A stretch of DNA of 64,000 nucleotides from Marinifilum fragile JCM 15579 (GCF_001310955.1 NZ_BAZX01000001.1:62001-126000), one strand, 5' to 3'; counted from the stretch's first letter, positions 26,834 to 36,516 are shown. Program-made: numbers and translations. The notes: generated from the letters alone by a model not told the origin.

Positions 26834-27793
26834 TTACTTCCAAAGTTTTTTGATTTCTCGATCACTATAGGATTCAAGCTTCAATAGCTCATTAAAAGGA
26901 TCACCTTCCAGATTTAGCAAATCAGCAAAAGCAGGTTCTGTTTTAACACCTGTTTCTTTCAATTTTACCACTTCTTTATTAAAATCTTCACCTAAAAGTT
27001 TTAAAATACGATCTTCAATCAACATGTGTCGATACGAATTCTGCGCTACTACAGGATATGCAGAACCATAAATTTCGATATCGAAACCCTCATATTTAAA
27101 ATTTGCAACTACCACCCAATAACCAGCTTTTTCTTTTTGCTCGATTTTAAAATCTTTCTGCTTTCCGTAAATGGATTCCACAACACGTTCAAAGCGGTCG
27201 GCATCAAAAAATCTACAAGCAATATCCAAATCGCTTTCTTTTACAGATATGCCAATTGGAATAGTACCGGTTAAAGTTGGATTATATTCTGCCAAAGAAT
27301 CTAAAATTCCTAGCTTGGTAAGGCAGTTATATGCTTTTACCTGCACTGGCGATCCATCCTTTAAGTAATTGATATTTCTCCAGTCTTTATTGATATCGCG
27401 AAATTGTTCAGCTAGTATTTGTTTGGTATCCTCAATTTTTGAATATTCGAAACTTTTTACCTGAGAGCAACCTGCTATCATTGCTGAAACCTGTTTTTTG
27501 CCATCTTTTCGATACAAACAGATAATTGGTTTATTGAATTCGGCTGCGCGACCAATTTCGTAACCGACACCAAGCGAAGGAGTAGTTACCTCAGCTACTA
27601 CAACATCTGCTTCCATGACCCATTTTAAATCTCGGTCGTGAATTTCTTCATCAGATAAATTGGTATCTTGAACCTTTGAGCCAATATGCTCTGTTAGCAC
27701 ATTGCCATATTTTTTTAATTCATCAATAATCTGTTTGTAGATTTCAGCGTCCTCTTGGCCACCTCGGATCGATCCTGAGAAGTATATTTTCAT
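26834..27793 (-). CDS. DNPH1/Rcl-like nucleotide N-hydrolase fused to a DUF4269 nucleotidyltransferase-like domain
   Basis: A 319-residue two-domain protein. Residues 1-135 closely resemble DNPH1 (Rcl), the deoxynucleoside 5'-monophosphate N-hydrolase that clears 5-hydroxymethyl-dUMP. The family segments are visible: MKIYFSGSIRGGQEDA (Y4), NVLTEHI, the acidic D63/E68 region ADVVVAEVT, and PSLGVGYEIGRA with likely nucleophile E79. Residues about 150-315 match DUF4269, a nucleotidyltransferase-fold domain, with GTIPIGI (176-182), SDLDI (187-191) and a third acidic position in FDIEIYG (D238). It stands alone on the minus strand. The reaction of the C-terminal domain is unknown. Confidence 0.85.
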   Translation of the reverse strand: MKIYFSGSIRGGQEDAEIYKQIIDELKKYGNVLTEHIGSKVQDTNLSDEEIHDRDLKWVMEADVVVAEVTTPSLGVGYEIGRAAEFNKPIICLYRKDGKKQVSAMIAGCSQVKSFEYSKIEDTKQILAEQFRDINKDWRNINYLKDGSPVQVKAYNCLTKLGILDSLAEYNPTLTGTIPIGISVKESDLDIACRFFDADRFERVVESIYGKQKDFKIEQKEKAGYWVVVANFKYEGFDIEIYGSAYPVVAQNSYRHMLIEDRILKLLGEDFNKEVVKLKETGVKTEPAFADLLNLEGDPFNELLKLESYSDREIKKLWK

Positions 27794-27943
27794 AGTGTGT
27801 TTTTAGATTGTTCTTGTATTTCTTTCGTGTAATTCTAATATAATTGAAATCTGTATATATTCCAATAGTTCAATATTTATTAAAGTATGATTTCTGCAGG
27901 ATAAATCTCCTTTAAAATGATTTATCGGGATGAGGTAAGAATC

Positions 27944-28513
27944 TTACCTCAACTGCCTCTTCACATGTTCTGGAATCAAATTTTGTAATCCTTTAGCTTG
28001 TGGCGAATTGATATCGATGTATTTCCAATCGCTGGATTTTTTATTGGCAATGGCAACCATTGATCGATGAGCCTGTATGGTAAAAGAATTGCTTTCCTCG
28101 TTATACTTCACATTCTCTTTACCAAACTCTTGTTCAAATTTAGGTTGAACAAGCGAAGAACCCTGCGACATTAATCCTGAGAGTTTTACTTTTACAATGC
28201 CATAGTAATGGATTTTACAGTATTTCTGGGTGCCCGATTCAACTACATTTGAAATTCTATCGATGGATTTAAAATCGGTAGTCATTTTAACGCCCATATT
28301 GTCCATTCCTTGCATGACCATGATCATATTGTCCTTGCTCATCATCTCAAAAATGCGAGGATACATCATTTCAGTTACAACGTCCCATTGTTTGTTGTTA
28401 AAAGCAGTGGTATAACTGATTAAATCTTTTTCGAAAGTACTCTTTAGGTTTTTCTGTGCAAATGCACTGGTTAAAAGCAGACATAGTATTGTTATTGCGA
28501 GTATTCTTTTCAT
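27944..28513 (-). CDS. Secreted protein of unknown function
   Basis: A 189-residue protein with a signal peptide cut after about residue 19 (LLTSAFA). The mature part begins KNLKSTFEKDLISYTTAFNNKQWD, an opening like that of NTF2-like/SnoaL-type periplasmic proteins, where a helix precedes a cupped sheet. No catalytic motif is apparent and I do not recognise the family. An 8-bp hairpin (27932-27939 with 27943-27950) overlaps the stop codon. Confidence 0.65.
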   Translation of the reverse strand: MKRILAITILCLLLTSAFAQKNLKSTFEKDLISYTTAFNNKQWDVVTEMMYPRIFEMMSKDNMIMVMQGMDNMGVKMTTDFKSIDRISNVVESGTQKYCKIHYYGIVKVKLSGLMSQGSSLVQPKFEQEFGKENVKYNEESNSFTIQAHRSMVAIANKKSSDWKYIDINSPQAKGLQNLIPEHVKRQLR

Positions 28514-28841
28514 ATAGTAATGTTTTTAATTCGCTTGAATATAATAAAAAGGAACTTGCAGAGGACTTAAAAGATGTTAAAATGCTAATTTAGAAGAGAA
28601 AGCTTCGTCAATATAGATATACTAGTTGAGCTTTGGTCAGTAGAATTTTTGCCATTCATATGAACGGATTGACACAAAATCCGATGCATTCATTTAAGCT
28701 ACAAATCGTTTCCCTTTTGCTATAAAAGTGTTTACAAGTTGCGAGTTTTTGTAGTCTATTGCTATCTGGGGCAGTAAAAAGCATAAAAAAACGACCAATC
28801 CCAGCAGTAATTGGTCGTTTTTATATATCCTTTTGAGGAGT
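28514..28841. other. 328-bp intergenic gap; only a terminator seen
   Basis: Both flanking genes are on the minus strand. Apart from the terminator at 28786-28823 and a presumed promoter near 28514-28560, I see no open frame, repeat or RNA-like structure. Confidence 0.5.
28786..28823 (-). terminator. Terminator of the DUF4097-like gene
   Basis: A 14-bp stem (28786-28799 with 28810-28823), rich in A on the plus strand, so the minus-strand transcript ends in U. It lies 19 bases downstream of the gene at 28842. Confidence 0.85.
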
Positions 28842-29885
28842 TTATTCTAATCTCATCTTACAATTGTTAGCGCGAATATTCAATTTCGAGATTGATTTCT
28901 TCGAACCAATTTTACCTTTGGCTACATAGGTGTTTTTATCGGCTGTTTCTTCATTCTTTAAAGTAAAATCATTCGAGTTATCGAATTTCACTGATTTGTG
29001 ATTGATTTCGTAATTGATGTTGCAACCTTCCATAAAGCTTAAGCCAATGTGGCCATATTTAGAATCAAGCTTAATGAATGAGAACATGTTGTTGATGTTG
29101 AAAACATTGATGTGACCGAATTTTAATTCATAGTCTATTTCATCACCCAATTGTGCAATTTCAAATTTGGTAAAGTTCGAAGTTCCGTACAGTGTTTCAA
29201 TCTCTTTTATATCGAATTTATCGCGTGCCGATTTAATGTTTAGGTTGTCGATTACCTGAATGGTGTATTCAGAATCACGGCTTTCTCCTGATATTTTATT
29301 GGCATTCTCAATTTTAAATTCAGAACCAGCAGCATCCAATTCTGTGTTTGCAAGTTGATTGATTTTTACATTTACATTGGAAAGCTTTAAGTTGTTGTTG
29401 CCATTTAAGCTATTGGCGGTGAAGTTTCCACTGTTTTGATCCAAGCTAAACTTGGCATTGTGATCATCCAGGAACACATCACCATTTCTCTGAATAATTT
29501 CAAGATTTACAGAAGCAGGCATTTGCACTGTGTACGAAATCTTAATTTTACCCTTGTTGAACAAAGAGTTAGTCAGTTTCTTAAGGGAAAAGAAATCTCC
29601 CAAAACCGTTTGAGCTACCAGCTGTTGACCTCCCTCAGTAAAATCGATATTGATGTTTTCAACCATGGTTTCGTTCTTGTCTTCGTTTGATCCGTCAACC
29701 GTGATTAAAATTTCGAAATGAATTTCATCTTTATCCCAATTTTTAACCTGAACTTTTCCGTAATGGGCATCTATTTTCAGATTTTCAATTGATTTGAATG
29801 TCTTGTCAATTTTCTTGTTTTTTGCTGCGCTAAGAGTTCCGCTTATCATGCAAACAGTTAGTAAGGCAAGTAATAATCGATACAT
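28842..29885 (-). CDS. Secreted beta-rich protein, DUF4097-like
   Basis: A 347-residue protein with a signal peptide (about 1-20, ending SGTLSA). The mature chain is a long series of short beta strands and turns (for example GDVFLDDHNAKFSLDQNSGN, then NVNVKINQLANTELDAAGS), as in the DUF4097 adhesin-like repeats found in Bacteroidota. These fold as a right-handed beta structure. Its role may be in the periplasm or on the surface; nothing in the neighbourhood says which. Confidence 0.7.
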   Translation of the reverse strand: MYRLLLALLTVCMISGTLSAAKNKKIDKTFKSIENLKIDAHYGKVQVKNWDKDEIHFEILITVDGSNEDKNETMVENINIDFTEGGQQLVAQTVLGDFFSLKKLTNSLFNKGKIKISYTVQMPASVNLEIIQRNGDVFLDDHNAKFSLDQNSGNFTANSLNGNNNLKLSNVNVKINQLANTELDAAGSEFKIENANKISGESRDSEYTIQVIDNLNIKSARDKFDIKEIETLYGTSNFTKFEIAQLGDEIDYELKFGHINVFNINNMFSFIKLDSKYGHIGLSFMEGCNINYEINHKSVKFDNSNDFTLKNEETADKNTYVAKGKIGSKKSISKLNIRANNCKMRLE

Positions 29886-29933
29886 ATTGTGTGTAATTTT
29901 AGTTTTAAAATAGTTCCGTCAAAATTAATGGAA

Positions 29934-31457
29934 TTAAAACTTTCTTCCTGATAATCGAAGTGTATAAGTGCGAATTTTAACAAAGATTAAGAGAAGCAAG
30001 GCAAAGAACAGGCAAGTTCGGCCAATGTAATCTCCATGCTCAGAATAAAAAGTTCTTCCACTTAATAAACTCAGATTTCCACTAAGTTTTGTTTTGTTCC
30101 ACCAACTTGTTTTAGCAATTATCGTGCCTTTGGAGTTGATATGAGCAGAAATTCCATTATTGGCTACACGAATATAATCGCGACGAGTTTCAATGGCTCT
30201 AATACGGCTAAAGTTAAAATGATGCATATAGCCAGGAGTGTTTTTCCACCAGCCATCATTGGTTATCATGCATATAAATCCATTCGATTCAGGAATACGC
30301 TTTGCGCAGTAATCACCAAAAATAGATTCAAAGCAAACCACGGGAACAATTGCAGTTGAATCGGCCATAAAGTAATTGGTTTCATTTCTACTGCTGTAGG
30401 TTCCGTTGTATCCTCCTATTTCGAGCGAATATTTATTCAGAAATCCCAAATATTTGTCGAAAGGTATTCGTTCGAACATGGGAACTAATTTGGTTTTGTG
30501 ATAGAACTGAGGAACAGAATCGCTGATTAAAAGTGCCGAATTAAAGGATTTATCATCAATCTTACTGTGCACTCCAATTAGAAAATTGGTTTTAGGATAT
30601 TTTTCCTTCAAGGCGGACAGTTGTTGGCAGTATTCCGAGGTATTCGGATTTTTTTCGTCTATTGATTGAAGGATTAAAGTTTCAGGACCAAATAAGAAAT
30701 CTGGAGCATCTACATTACAAATAGAATCAGCCGACCTGATGAAATCATTAAAATATTTTTTCTCATTTTCAGGGACAAACTTTTCGGTATAAGGATCGAG
30801 ATTGGGTTGAATTAATGCAAATGTGCGATTGGCTGAAGTGTTTTCGGGCTTGATATCATTTCCGACGGAAGAATAAAGAAGAGGAATTCCAAACAAGACC
30901 AATAAAATGAATACTTGCGAATAGCTAAAATCCTTTTCTCGTCGGATGATTTCAAAAATGCTATAGTTGATGAGGATGATCCACAAACTACCACCTCTGG
31001 TTCCGGTGAATTCATACCATTGTATCCAGGAAGGAGCAGAGGCAAATGCATTGCCCAGATTTAACCATGGCCAGGCTAAATCCCACTGTGTGTGAAAATA
31101 TTCAAAGCCTAACCAAATAATTATAAATGGAAGAAGTATGGAAATGTGCAAGCTTTGTCTGGCTTTACTGATCAACCAAAATATCAGTGCCAGCAACATA
31201 GAATTTATTGAAATGATTAGAATTACTCCTAAAATATGTGCTTGTGCTACCCACCAATAAGCCATTACATTCCAGACTGTAAAACTTAGAAATGTGTAGT
31301 TGAAAAGTAAATATGGATTGTGATGACCTTTAAGTTTTTCTTCCAGAAACAGCAATGGAATCCATGCAAATAGTATCAGGAAAAAGAGTGAAGGAATACA
31401 AAAAGGAATTCCAAGAAGGATTCCTGAACTTAAGGCAAGCAGAATGTTTTTATTCAC
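29934..31457 (-). CDS. lnt: Apolipoprotein N-acyltransferase
   Basis: A 507-residue inner-membrane enzyme that adds the third acyl chain to lipoproteins. About six N-terminal membrane helices (residues 1-195) are followed by a nitrilase-type domain. The triad is visible: E259 in FLFGPETL, K321 in FYHKTKLVPMFE, and C375 in VCFESIFGD. A final C-terminal helix is present. It ends a long minus-strand run; the transporter gene upstream stops 2 bases before it. Confidence 0.93.
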   Translation of the reverse strand: MNKNILLALSSGILLGIPFCIPSLFFLILFAWIPLLFLEEKLKGHHNPYLLFNYTFLSFTVWNVMAYWWVAQAHILGVILIISINSMLLALIFWLISKARQSLHISILLPFIIIWLGFEYFHTQWDLAWPWLNLGNAFASAPSWIQWYEFTGTRGGSLWIILINYSIFEIIRREKDFSYSQVFILLVLFGIPLLYSSVGNDIKPENTSANRTFALIQPNLDPYTEKFVPENEKKYFNDFIRSADSICNVDAPDFLFGPETLILQSIDEKNPNTSEYCQQLSALKEKYPKTNFLIGVHSKIDDKSFNSALLISDSVPQFYHKTKLVPMFERIPFDKYLGFLNKYSLEIGGYNGTYSSRNETNYFMADSTAIVPVVCFESIFGDYCAKRIPESNGFICMITNDGWWKNTPGYMHHFNFSRIRAIETRRDYIRVANNGISAHINSKGTIIAKTSWWNKTKLSGNLSLLSGRTFYSEHGDYIGRTCLFFALLLLIFVKIRTYTLRLSGRKF

Positions 31458-31459
31458 AA

Positions 31460-32325
31460 TTATCGGTGTGTTAGATTAACTCCCACTAAGATAATGATAA
31501 TTGATGCGATTTGTGCCAATGTAATTTGATCTCCTCCGATTACAATTCCCCAGAAAATTGCCACTATTGGAATAAGATAGGCAATGGAAGCTGCAAAAAC
31601 GTGCGACGACTGTTTGATGAGGCGATTGTAGAATATCACTCCAGCAAAAGTTAGTAAAGCCAACAGGGTAAGCATTAAAGCACTATTGGTGAAATTTTCG
31701 GCCGCTAATGGTGCACTAAGATCCGTAAATGCCAAATAAGAACCTGCCATAGGTCCAACAAAAAGAAATGCTAAAGATGCAATTTCAGTACCTGTTAATT
31801 TTGGTAAGGCAAAGCTAATAATGTTAATACTGGTAGCAACCGAAACCATGGCCATAAAAACATAGAAAATTCCAAACAAATGCGTAGTTCCATGAGACTC
31901 ACCAGAAAAGATGATGATTAATGTTCCTGCGAAACCAAGTAAAATACCTCCGATTATTTTTATGTTGGTTTTGTTCTTAAATAATAGGATTGCCATTAAT
32001 AAAGTGATTGTTGGTAGCATGGCAGTTAGCATACCAGCAATTGAGGAACTGATTAAGGTTTGAGCTTTGGCAAAAAAGTAGGAGGGACCAATATTACCAG
32101 TCAATCCTGATAATATTAATGGAATAATATTATCCTTGCCAAGCTTTTTAAAATTCTTAAATATTAATGGAAGAAAGAGTAAAAAAGACAGAAAAACCTG
32201 AAAGGCAGCAACCTGATCGTGGCTAAAACTTTTTAAGGCAATTTCCCTTAAAATATATGGCTGCCCCAAATGAATGATACCAATAAGAGTAAAAACCAAT
32301 TGCTGTTTTTGTTTGATCCTTCCAT
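31460..32325 (-). CDS. EamA-family (DMT) transporter, frameshifted near its N-terminus at about 32259
   Basis: A ten-helix drug/metabolite-type exporter. The visible frame (31460-32299) begins MVFTLIGIIHLGQPYIL, an unnatural start. Another frame begins ATG 32325 and reads MEGSNKNSNWFLLLLVSFIW then GS, the classic WxLLLxxFIWGS opening of EamA proteins, before it stops. One extra base next to 32259-32260 joins the two as WGS-x-YILREIALKSFSHDQ and gives about 287 residues, normal for the family. The two EamA repeats are otherwise intact. Substrate unknown. The gene lies between a DUF4924 gene and lnt. Confidence 0.85.
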
Positions 32326-32345
32326 AGATATTTAAGAGCTTGATG

Positions 32346-32885
32346 TTATTCTTTTTCTTCCTCGAAAGCTTTGTATTTAGCAGTTAAATCTGAAATTAAC
32401 TGGCTAAAAGTTGTAACAGCAGCAATTGTTTCTTTCGAGATTTCTTTTTGTTGAAGCTTTAGCATTAAAATGCCATACAAAGCAGTTAGGCAAACTTCAA
32501 TGTCGTTGTTTTCTTCCTTAGCTTGCGATTTTTGGCGAAATTCGGCAATGTTACCTGCAGCTTTTTCGAATAGACTTATGTAAGCAGCGTCCTTTTTGTT
32601 GTTCAAAAGATGCAAATGAAAATCGAATAGTTCATTTACATTGTTTTTTAGAATTTGCAAATGCCCACGTTCTTCCACTTTTTCAATTTTCATCATCTCA
32701 ATCAAGTTTTCGTACCAGGCTTTGATTTCCTGATGCTTTTCATCATCTTGTTTGAACTGAGAAATGATGTTTTTATCTACAGCTTCAATATCGAATTTAT
32801 AAGCTCTTAATATATCTTCAACTTGCCACATGTATAAAATGTACTCGGCCAAATTGGTTTTTCTTTTTTCCTGTGCTATTATCAT
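32346..32885 (-). CDS. DUF4924 family protein
   Basis: A roughly 179-residue cytosolic helical protein. I prefer the start at 32885 (MIIAQEKRKTNLAEYILYMW), the conserved DUF4924 opening, over an ATG at 32906 that adds seven residues. The family is restricted to Bacteroidota, and its function is unknown. The gene lies in the prs-rplY-pth-hslR-DUF4924-EamA-lnt minus-strand run. Confidence 0.85.
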   Translation of the reverse strand: MIIAQEKRKTNLAEYILYMWQVEDILRAYKFDIEAVDKNIISQFKQDDEKHQEIKAWYENLIEMMKIEKVEERGHLQILKNNVNELFDFHLHLLNNKKDAAYISLFEKAAGNIAEFRQKSQAKEENNDIEVCLTALYGILMLKLQQKEISKETIAAVTTFSQLISDLTAKYKAFEEEKE

Positions 32886-32941
32886 GATACGATTATCAGT
32901 TAACAATTAACAGTTATTACTGCTCACTGTTCGTTGTATTA

Positions 32942-33319
32942 TTATCCTTTTTTCAGCTTGTCTATCAAGCGACGTTCTAGTTTTGTAGGACGACCGGTTC
33001 CTCTTTGGCGTTGTTCAAAGCCAAAATTTTTGGTTGCATTTAGTAAATCCAGCTGTTCTTGTGCTGTAATGTCCTCTACAAAATCAACTGCTAGTTTAGC
33101 CGACATTCTTTTGCCAGATATTGCTTTAACACGATAACTTCGGATAATGGGAGGAACGCGAATATCGATTTTTTCGTTCAATTTTACTTCTCTCGAAGGC
33201 TTAATTGTAACCCCATCTATGGTCACCTTTCCTTTTTTACAAGCTTCGGCGGCCATGCTGCGAGTTTTGAAAATTCGAACTGCCCACATCCATTTGTCAA
33301 CTCTTACCTTATCGTCCAT
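32942..33319 (-). CDS. hslR: S4-domain RNA-binding heat-shock protein (Hsp15/HslR type)
   Basis: A 125-residue protein with an N-terminal S4 RNA-binding domain (VRVDKWMWAVRIFKTRSMAAEACKKGKV, residues 5-32, then GVTIKPSREVK). The basic C-terminal tail RGTGRPTKLERRLIDKLKK is typical of Hsp15. Hsp15 rescues 50S subunits that carry a stalled nascent chain with tRNA. It lies next to pth, which removes peptides from tRNA, so both deal with stalled translation products. Confidence 0.9.
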   Translation of the reverse strand: MDDKVRVDKWMWAVRIFKTRSMAAEACKKGKVTIDGVTIKPSREVKLNEKIDIRVPPIIRSYRVKAISGKRMSAKLAVDFVEDITAQEQLDLLNATKNFGFEQRQRGTGRPTKLERRLIDKLKKG

Positions 33320-33329
33320 ATCTTGGGGT

Positions 33330-33974
33330 CTATTTACCGTTTTTCTTGGTATTATAAGCTGTCATGGTTCTTTGAATCCCAATTGTACTCATTCCTTTAA
33401 TCATGTTGATACAGATTTTGTACAACTCAGGTAATTTTTCAGATTCTTCTTCGGTCCATTTTCCCAAAACATAGTCTACTTGCTGACCTTTGTGAAAATC
33501 ATCGCCAATGCCAAAGCGAAGGCGAGCATAGTTTTGATGTCCTAATGTTTCATTAATGTGCTTCAAGCCGTTATGTCCAGCATCGCTGCCTTTTGGTCTC
33601 AAACGCAAAGTTCCAAATGGCAAAGCAAGATCATCTACTAATATCATCATGTTTTCAACAGGAATTTTCTCCTTCTGTAACCAGTAATTAACAGCTTTCC
33701 CACTAAGATTCATATAAGTGCTTGGTTTTACAAGAACATATGTTCTGCCCTTAAATTTATATTCGCACATCGCTCCGTAACGAGCATCTTTAAATTCAAT
33801 CTTTGCAGTTTCTGCAAGTGCATCTAAAATGCTAAAACCAATATTGTGTCGGGTATTGTGATATTCTGTACCAATATTTCCTAAACCCACAACCAGATAT
33901 TTCATTGGATCAAATTTTTTATCACTATCAGAGGAAGATATTTTTCCCCATATATTTTTAAGGAACTGTATCAT
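33330..33974 (-). CDS. pth: Peptidyl-tRNA hydrolase
   Basis: A 214-residue enzyme that releases tRNA from dropped-off peptidyl-tRNA. The core begins [20 protein letters not shown] at residue 24 and contains the catalytic histidine in NTRHNIGF, the asparagine of PSTYMNLSG and [11 protein letters not shown] 23-residue N-terminal extension starts at 33974; if not real, translation would start at 33905. The gene is 10 bases upstream of hslR. Confidence 0.93.
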   Translation of the reverse strand: MIQFLKNIWGKISSSDSDKKFDPMKYLVVGLGNIGTEYHNTRHNIGFSILDALAETAKIEFKDARYGAMCEYKFKGRTYVLVKPSTYMNLSGKAVNYWLQKEKIPVENMMILVDDLALPFGTLRLRPKGSDAGHNGLKHINETLGHQNYARLRFGIGDDFHKGQQVDYVLGKWTEEESEKLPELYKICINMIKGMSTIGIQRTMTAYNTKKNGK

Positions 33975-34043
33975 AACAAATCCAAAGTTAGAATAATTGT
34001 TTAAAACTAAGGATGTGTTTTTGATATCAGAATATTTGGTATT

Positions 34044-34075
34044 AAAAAACCTCCCAAGCCAATAGCCGGGAGGTT
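34044..34075 (-). terminator. Terminator after rplY
   Basis: An 8-bp GC-rich stem (34048-34055 with 34068-34075) with a short inner GCC/GGC pairing. The minus-strand tail is a T-run (A at 34044-34049). Confidence 0.75.
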
Positions 34076-34097
34076 ATATTTTTTACTAAACAAGCAA

Positions 34098-34676
34098 TTA
34101 AGCCTGAGCAGCAGCCTGAGCAGCAGCACGAGCAGCTCTTGTAAGCTTAACTTGTACAACTACGGCATTTTTAGCATTCAATAGTTCAAGGTTATCGAAA
34201 GCAAGTTCTCTAATCTGAGTGCTCTTACCAAGACCTAATTCAGTTACATTGATAGGTAAGAATTCAGGAAGATCTTTCATTAAACCTTTAACTTTAAGTT
34301 TTCTCAAGTTAACTGCCAATTTACCACCGGCTTGAACACCTTTCGCAAATCCTTCAACTTTAATTGGAATCTGAACTTCGAAAGCTTTGTCTTCAAATAC
34401 TTCGAAAAAGTCAGCGTGAAGAGCTTTATCAGAAGTAGCGTGGAATTGAACTTCTCTCATAACTGCAGAAAACTTTTTACCTTCAATATCGAATTTTACG
34501 ATGAAAGTTTCTGGAGTATAAAGCAATTTGTTCAAGTCTTTCTCGCTAACTGCAAAGTGGATGTTTTCTTCACCACCGTACAATTCACAAGGAACTAATT
34601 CTTCTCTACGTAAAGCTTTAGTAGCTTTTTTTCCTAAGTCAGTTCTTAAAGAACCTTTTAATTCTAATGTTCTCAT
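34098..34676 (-). CDS. rplY: 50S ribosomal protein L25 (CTC form)
   Basis: A 192-residue protein of the longer Ctc type. The N-terminal L25 domain (MRTLELKGSLRTDLGKKATK, then LYGGEENIHFAVSEKDL) binds 5S rRNA. The beta-rich C-terminal domain (about 95-180) is followed by an alanine-rich tail. It has its own upstream promoter element and downstream terminator. Confidence 0.94.
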   Translation of the reverse strand: MRTLELKGSLRTDLGKKATKALRREELVPCELYGGEENIHFAVSEKDLNKLLYTPETFIVKFDIEGKKFSAVMREVQFHATSDKALHADFFEVFEDKAFEVQIPIKVEGFAKGVQAGGKLAVNLRKLKVKGLMKDLPEFLPINVTELGLGKSTQIRELAFDNLELLNAKNAVVVQVKLTRAARAAAQAAAQA

Positions 34677-34779
34677 TTCAAATTAATTTTGTGCTACTCA
34701 ATAACAATATCTTCACCCGGTAAAAAGGTTCAATTGATATCCCATCACACGTTTATAATAATTTTACCTAAAATCGGCG

Positions 34780-34787
34780 CAAAGATA
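34780..34787 (-). promoter_or_regulatory. Bacteroidetes -7 element (TATCTTTG) for rplY
   Basis: On the minus strand it matches TAnnTTTG, 104 bases before the rplY start, between prs and rplY. The distance implies a long 5' leader. Confidence 0.4.
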
Positions 34788-34791
34788 ATAA

Positions 34792-35724
34792 TTATAAAAT
34801 AAAATTGGAACTGATTGATTCGCAATTGTAAACATTCAAGATTGTTTTTGCGAAAATATCAGCAATACTTAATGATTTAATCTTGCTAGATTCTTCTTTT
34901 AGTGGAATTGAGTTGGTGAAAATCACCTCTTCCAATGAAGAATTTTCAATTCTTTCGTAAGCAGGACCTGAAAGAACAGCATGAGAAGCAATTGCTCTAA
35001 CACTTTTTGCTCCTTTTTCTTTCAACATGTCAGCGGCTTTGGTAATGGTTCCAGCTGTATCGATCATATCATCAACAATCACAACATTTTTACCATCAAC
35101 TTCACCAATAGCTGTCATTTCACCTACAACATTTGCTTTTTCTCTTCTTTTGTGACAGATTGCCATATCAGCATGCAGGTATTTTGCATATGCATGTGCT
35201 CTCTTACTACCCCCCATATCAGGAGAAGCAACCACAAGATTATCAAGCTTTAATTCTTCAACGTAAGGAAGAAGAACCGAAGAACCATAAAGGTGATCCA
35301 CTGGAACATCAAAGAATCCCTGAATTTGATCTGCATGTAAATCCATTGTCATCACACGATCAACACCTGCAGCCATTAATAGGTTTGCCACCAATTTAGC
35401 TCCAATTGCTACTCTTGGGCGATCTTTTCTATCCTGACGAGCAAAACCAAAGTAAGGAATAACTGCACATACTTTATAAGCCGAAGCTCTTTTTGCAGCA
35501 TCAATCATCAATAGAAGTTCCATCAAATTATCTGTAGGAGGATAAGTTGATTGAACGATAAAAACATGAGCTCCACGAACTGTTTCTTCGTAAGCAGTTT
35601 CAAATTCTCCATCACTGAATCTAATAATGCTAGACTCTCCAACACTTAAACCAGCAGCTTCTGCAATTTTAGCAGCTAGGTGTTCGCTGTTCGAGCCAGC
35701 AAAGATTTTAATCGGGGCTTTCAT
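34792..35724 (-). CDS. prs: Ribose-phosphate pyrophosphokinase (PRPP synthetase)
   Basis: A 310-residue enzyme making PRPP from ribose 5-phosphate and ATP for nucleotide, histidine and tryptophan synthesis. FSDGEFE, the PYFGFARQDRKDRPR segment, DLHADQIQGFFDVPVDHLYG and the PRPP-binding VVIVDDMIDTAGT are all present. Length is standard for class I enzymes. Confidence 0.95.
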   Translation of the reverse strand: MKAPIKIFAGSNSEHLAAKIAEAAGLSVGESSIIRFSDGEFETAYEETVRGAHVFIVQSTYPPTDNLMELLLMIDAAKRASAYKVCAVIPYFGFARQDRKDRPRVAIGAKLVANLLMAAGVDRVMTMDLHADQIQGFFDVPVDHLYGSSVLLPYVEELKLDNLVVASPDMGGSKRAHAYAKYLHADMAICHKRREKANVVGEMTAIGEVDGKNVVIVDDMIDTAGTITKAADMLKEKGAKSVRAIASHAVLSGPAYERIENSSLEEVIFTNSIPLKEESSKIKSLSIADIFAKTILNVYNCESISSNFIL

Positions 35725-35765
35725 TAAAGTATTATTTGTTTATAAATCAGATATGTTTTATTGTG

Positions 35766-35773
35766 CAAATTTA
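35766..35773 (-). promoter_or_regulatory. Bacteroidetes -7 element (TAAATTTG) for prs
   Basis: It matches TAnnTTTG on the minus strand, 42 bases before the prs start. Confidence 0.45.
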
Positions 35774-35860
35774 AAAATTATTGCCGCAAAAAAATGAATT
35801 AAATCCTTTAACAGCAAATATTTTGACCAATTGATTTCTATAGGGTTTACACCTATCTAA

Positions 35861-35893
35861 AATAAAAAGAAGATATCTTTAGCAGAGATCTTC
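35861..35893 (-). terminator. Probable terminator of engB
   Basis: A stem of six plus three pairs with one mismatch (35869-35878 with 35884-35893), and A-rich plus-strand sequence on the left giving a U-rich minus-strand tail. It lies 20 bases downstream of the engB stop. Confidence 0.5.
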
Positions 35894-35913
35894 CTTGAAT
35901 TTATTTTACGGTA

Positions 35914-36516
35914 TTAATCCCGTGTCATCTTGATTGTTTCTTCGATATAATTTAAAATTTCATCTTTACCTAAACCATTAGATGATGAACTAATAAAATA
36001 TGGAGGCATTTCTTCCCATGATTCAAGCATCACTTTCTTATAAGTTTCAATGCTTTCACCAAGTTTTCGTTTTGTTAGTTTATCGGCTTTGGTAAAAATG
36101 ATTGAAAAAGGAATTCCGTTAATACCCAACCATTCCATGAATTCAGTATCCTTTGTCTGAGGTTCGTGACGTGAATCAACCAGCACAAAAAGGTTTACCA
36201 AATTTGGTCTGCTCTCGATGTATTTAAATATTAATCTTGAAAAACGCTGTTTAGTGTTTTTTGCAACTTTTGCGAATCCATATCCTGGTAAATCTACCAA
36301 ATACCACTCCTTATTTATTAAGAAATGATTTACTAACTGTGTTTTACCTGGTTTCGAAGATGTTTTTGCCAGATTTTTATTGTTGGTAATCATATTGATT
36401 AATGATGATTTTCCAACATTCGAGCGCCCGATAAAGGCATACTCTGGCTTATCTGGTTTCGGACATTTTTTAACATCCGAGTTAGACATTACGAATTCTG
36501 CTGCAGTAATATTCAT
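35914..36516 (-). CDS. engB: Ribosome-biogenesis GTPase EngB/YsxC
   Basis: A 200-residue GTPase needed for 50S assembly. G1 GRSNVGKSS (30-38), switch [12 protein letters not shown]4 TKAD and G5-region ISSSS are visible. Length and domain order are standard. It is a single-gene unit with a -7 promoter element 21 bases upstream and a hairpin downstream. Confidence 0.93.
   Translation of the reverse strand: MNITAAEFVMSNSDVKKCPKPDKPEYAFIGRSNVGKSSLINMITNNKNLAKTSSKPGKTQLVNHFLINKEWYLVDLPGYGFAKVAKNTKQRFSRLIFKYIESRPNLVNLFVLVDSRHEPQTKDTEFMEWLGINGIPFSIIFTKADKLTKRKLGESIETYKKVMLESWEEMPPYFISSSSNGLGKDEILNYIEETIKMTRD

Noticed and set aside
27932-27950. Terminator for the secreted protein at 27944
   Set aside because: The 8-bp hairpin overlaps the stop codon and lacks a T-run; too weak to call.
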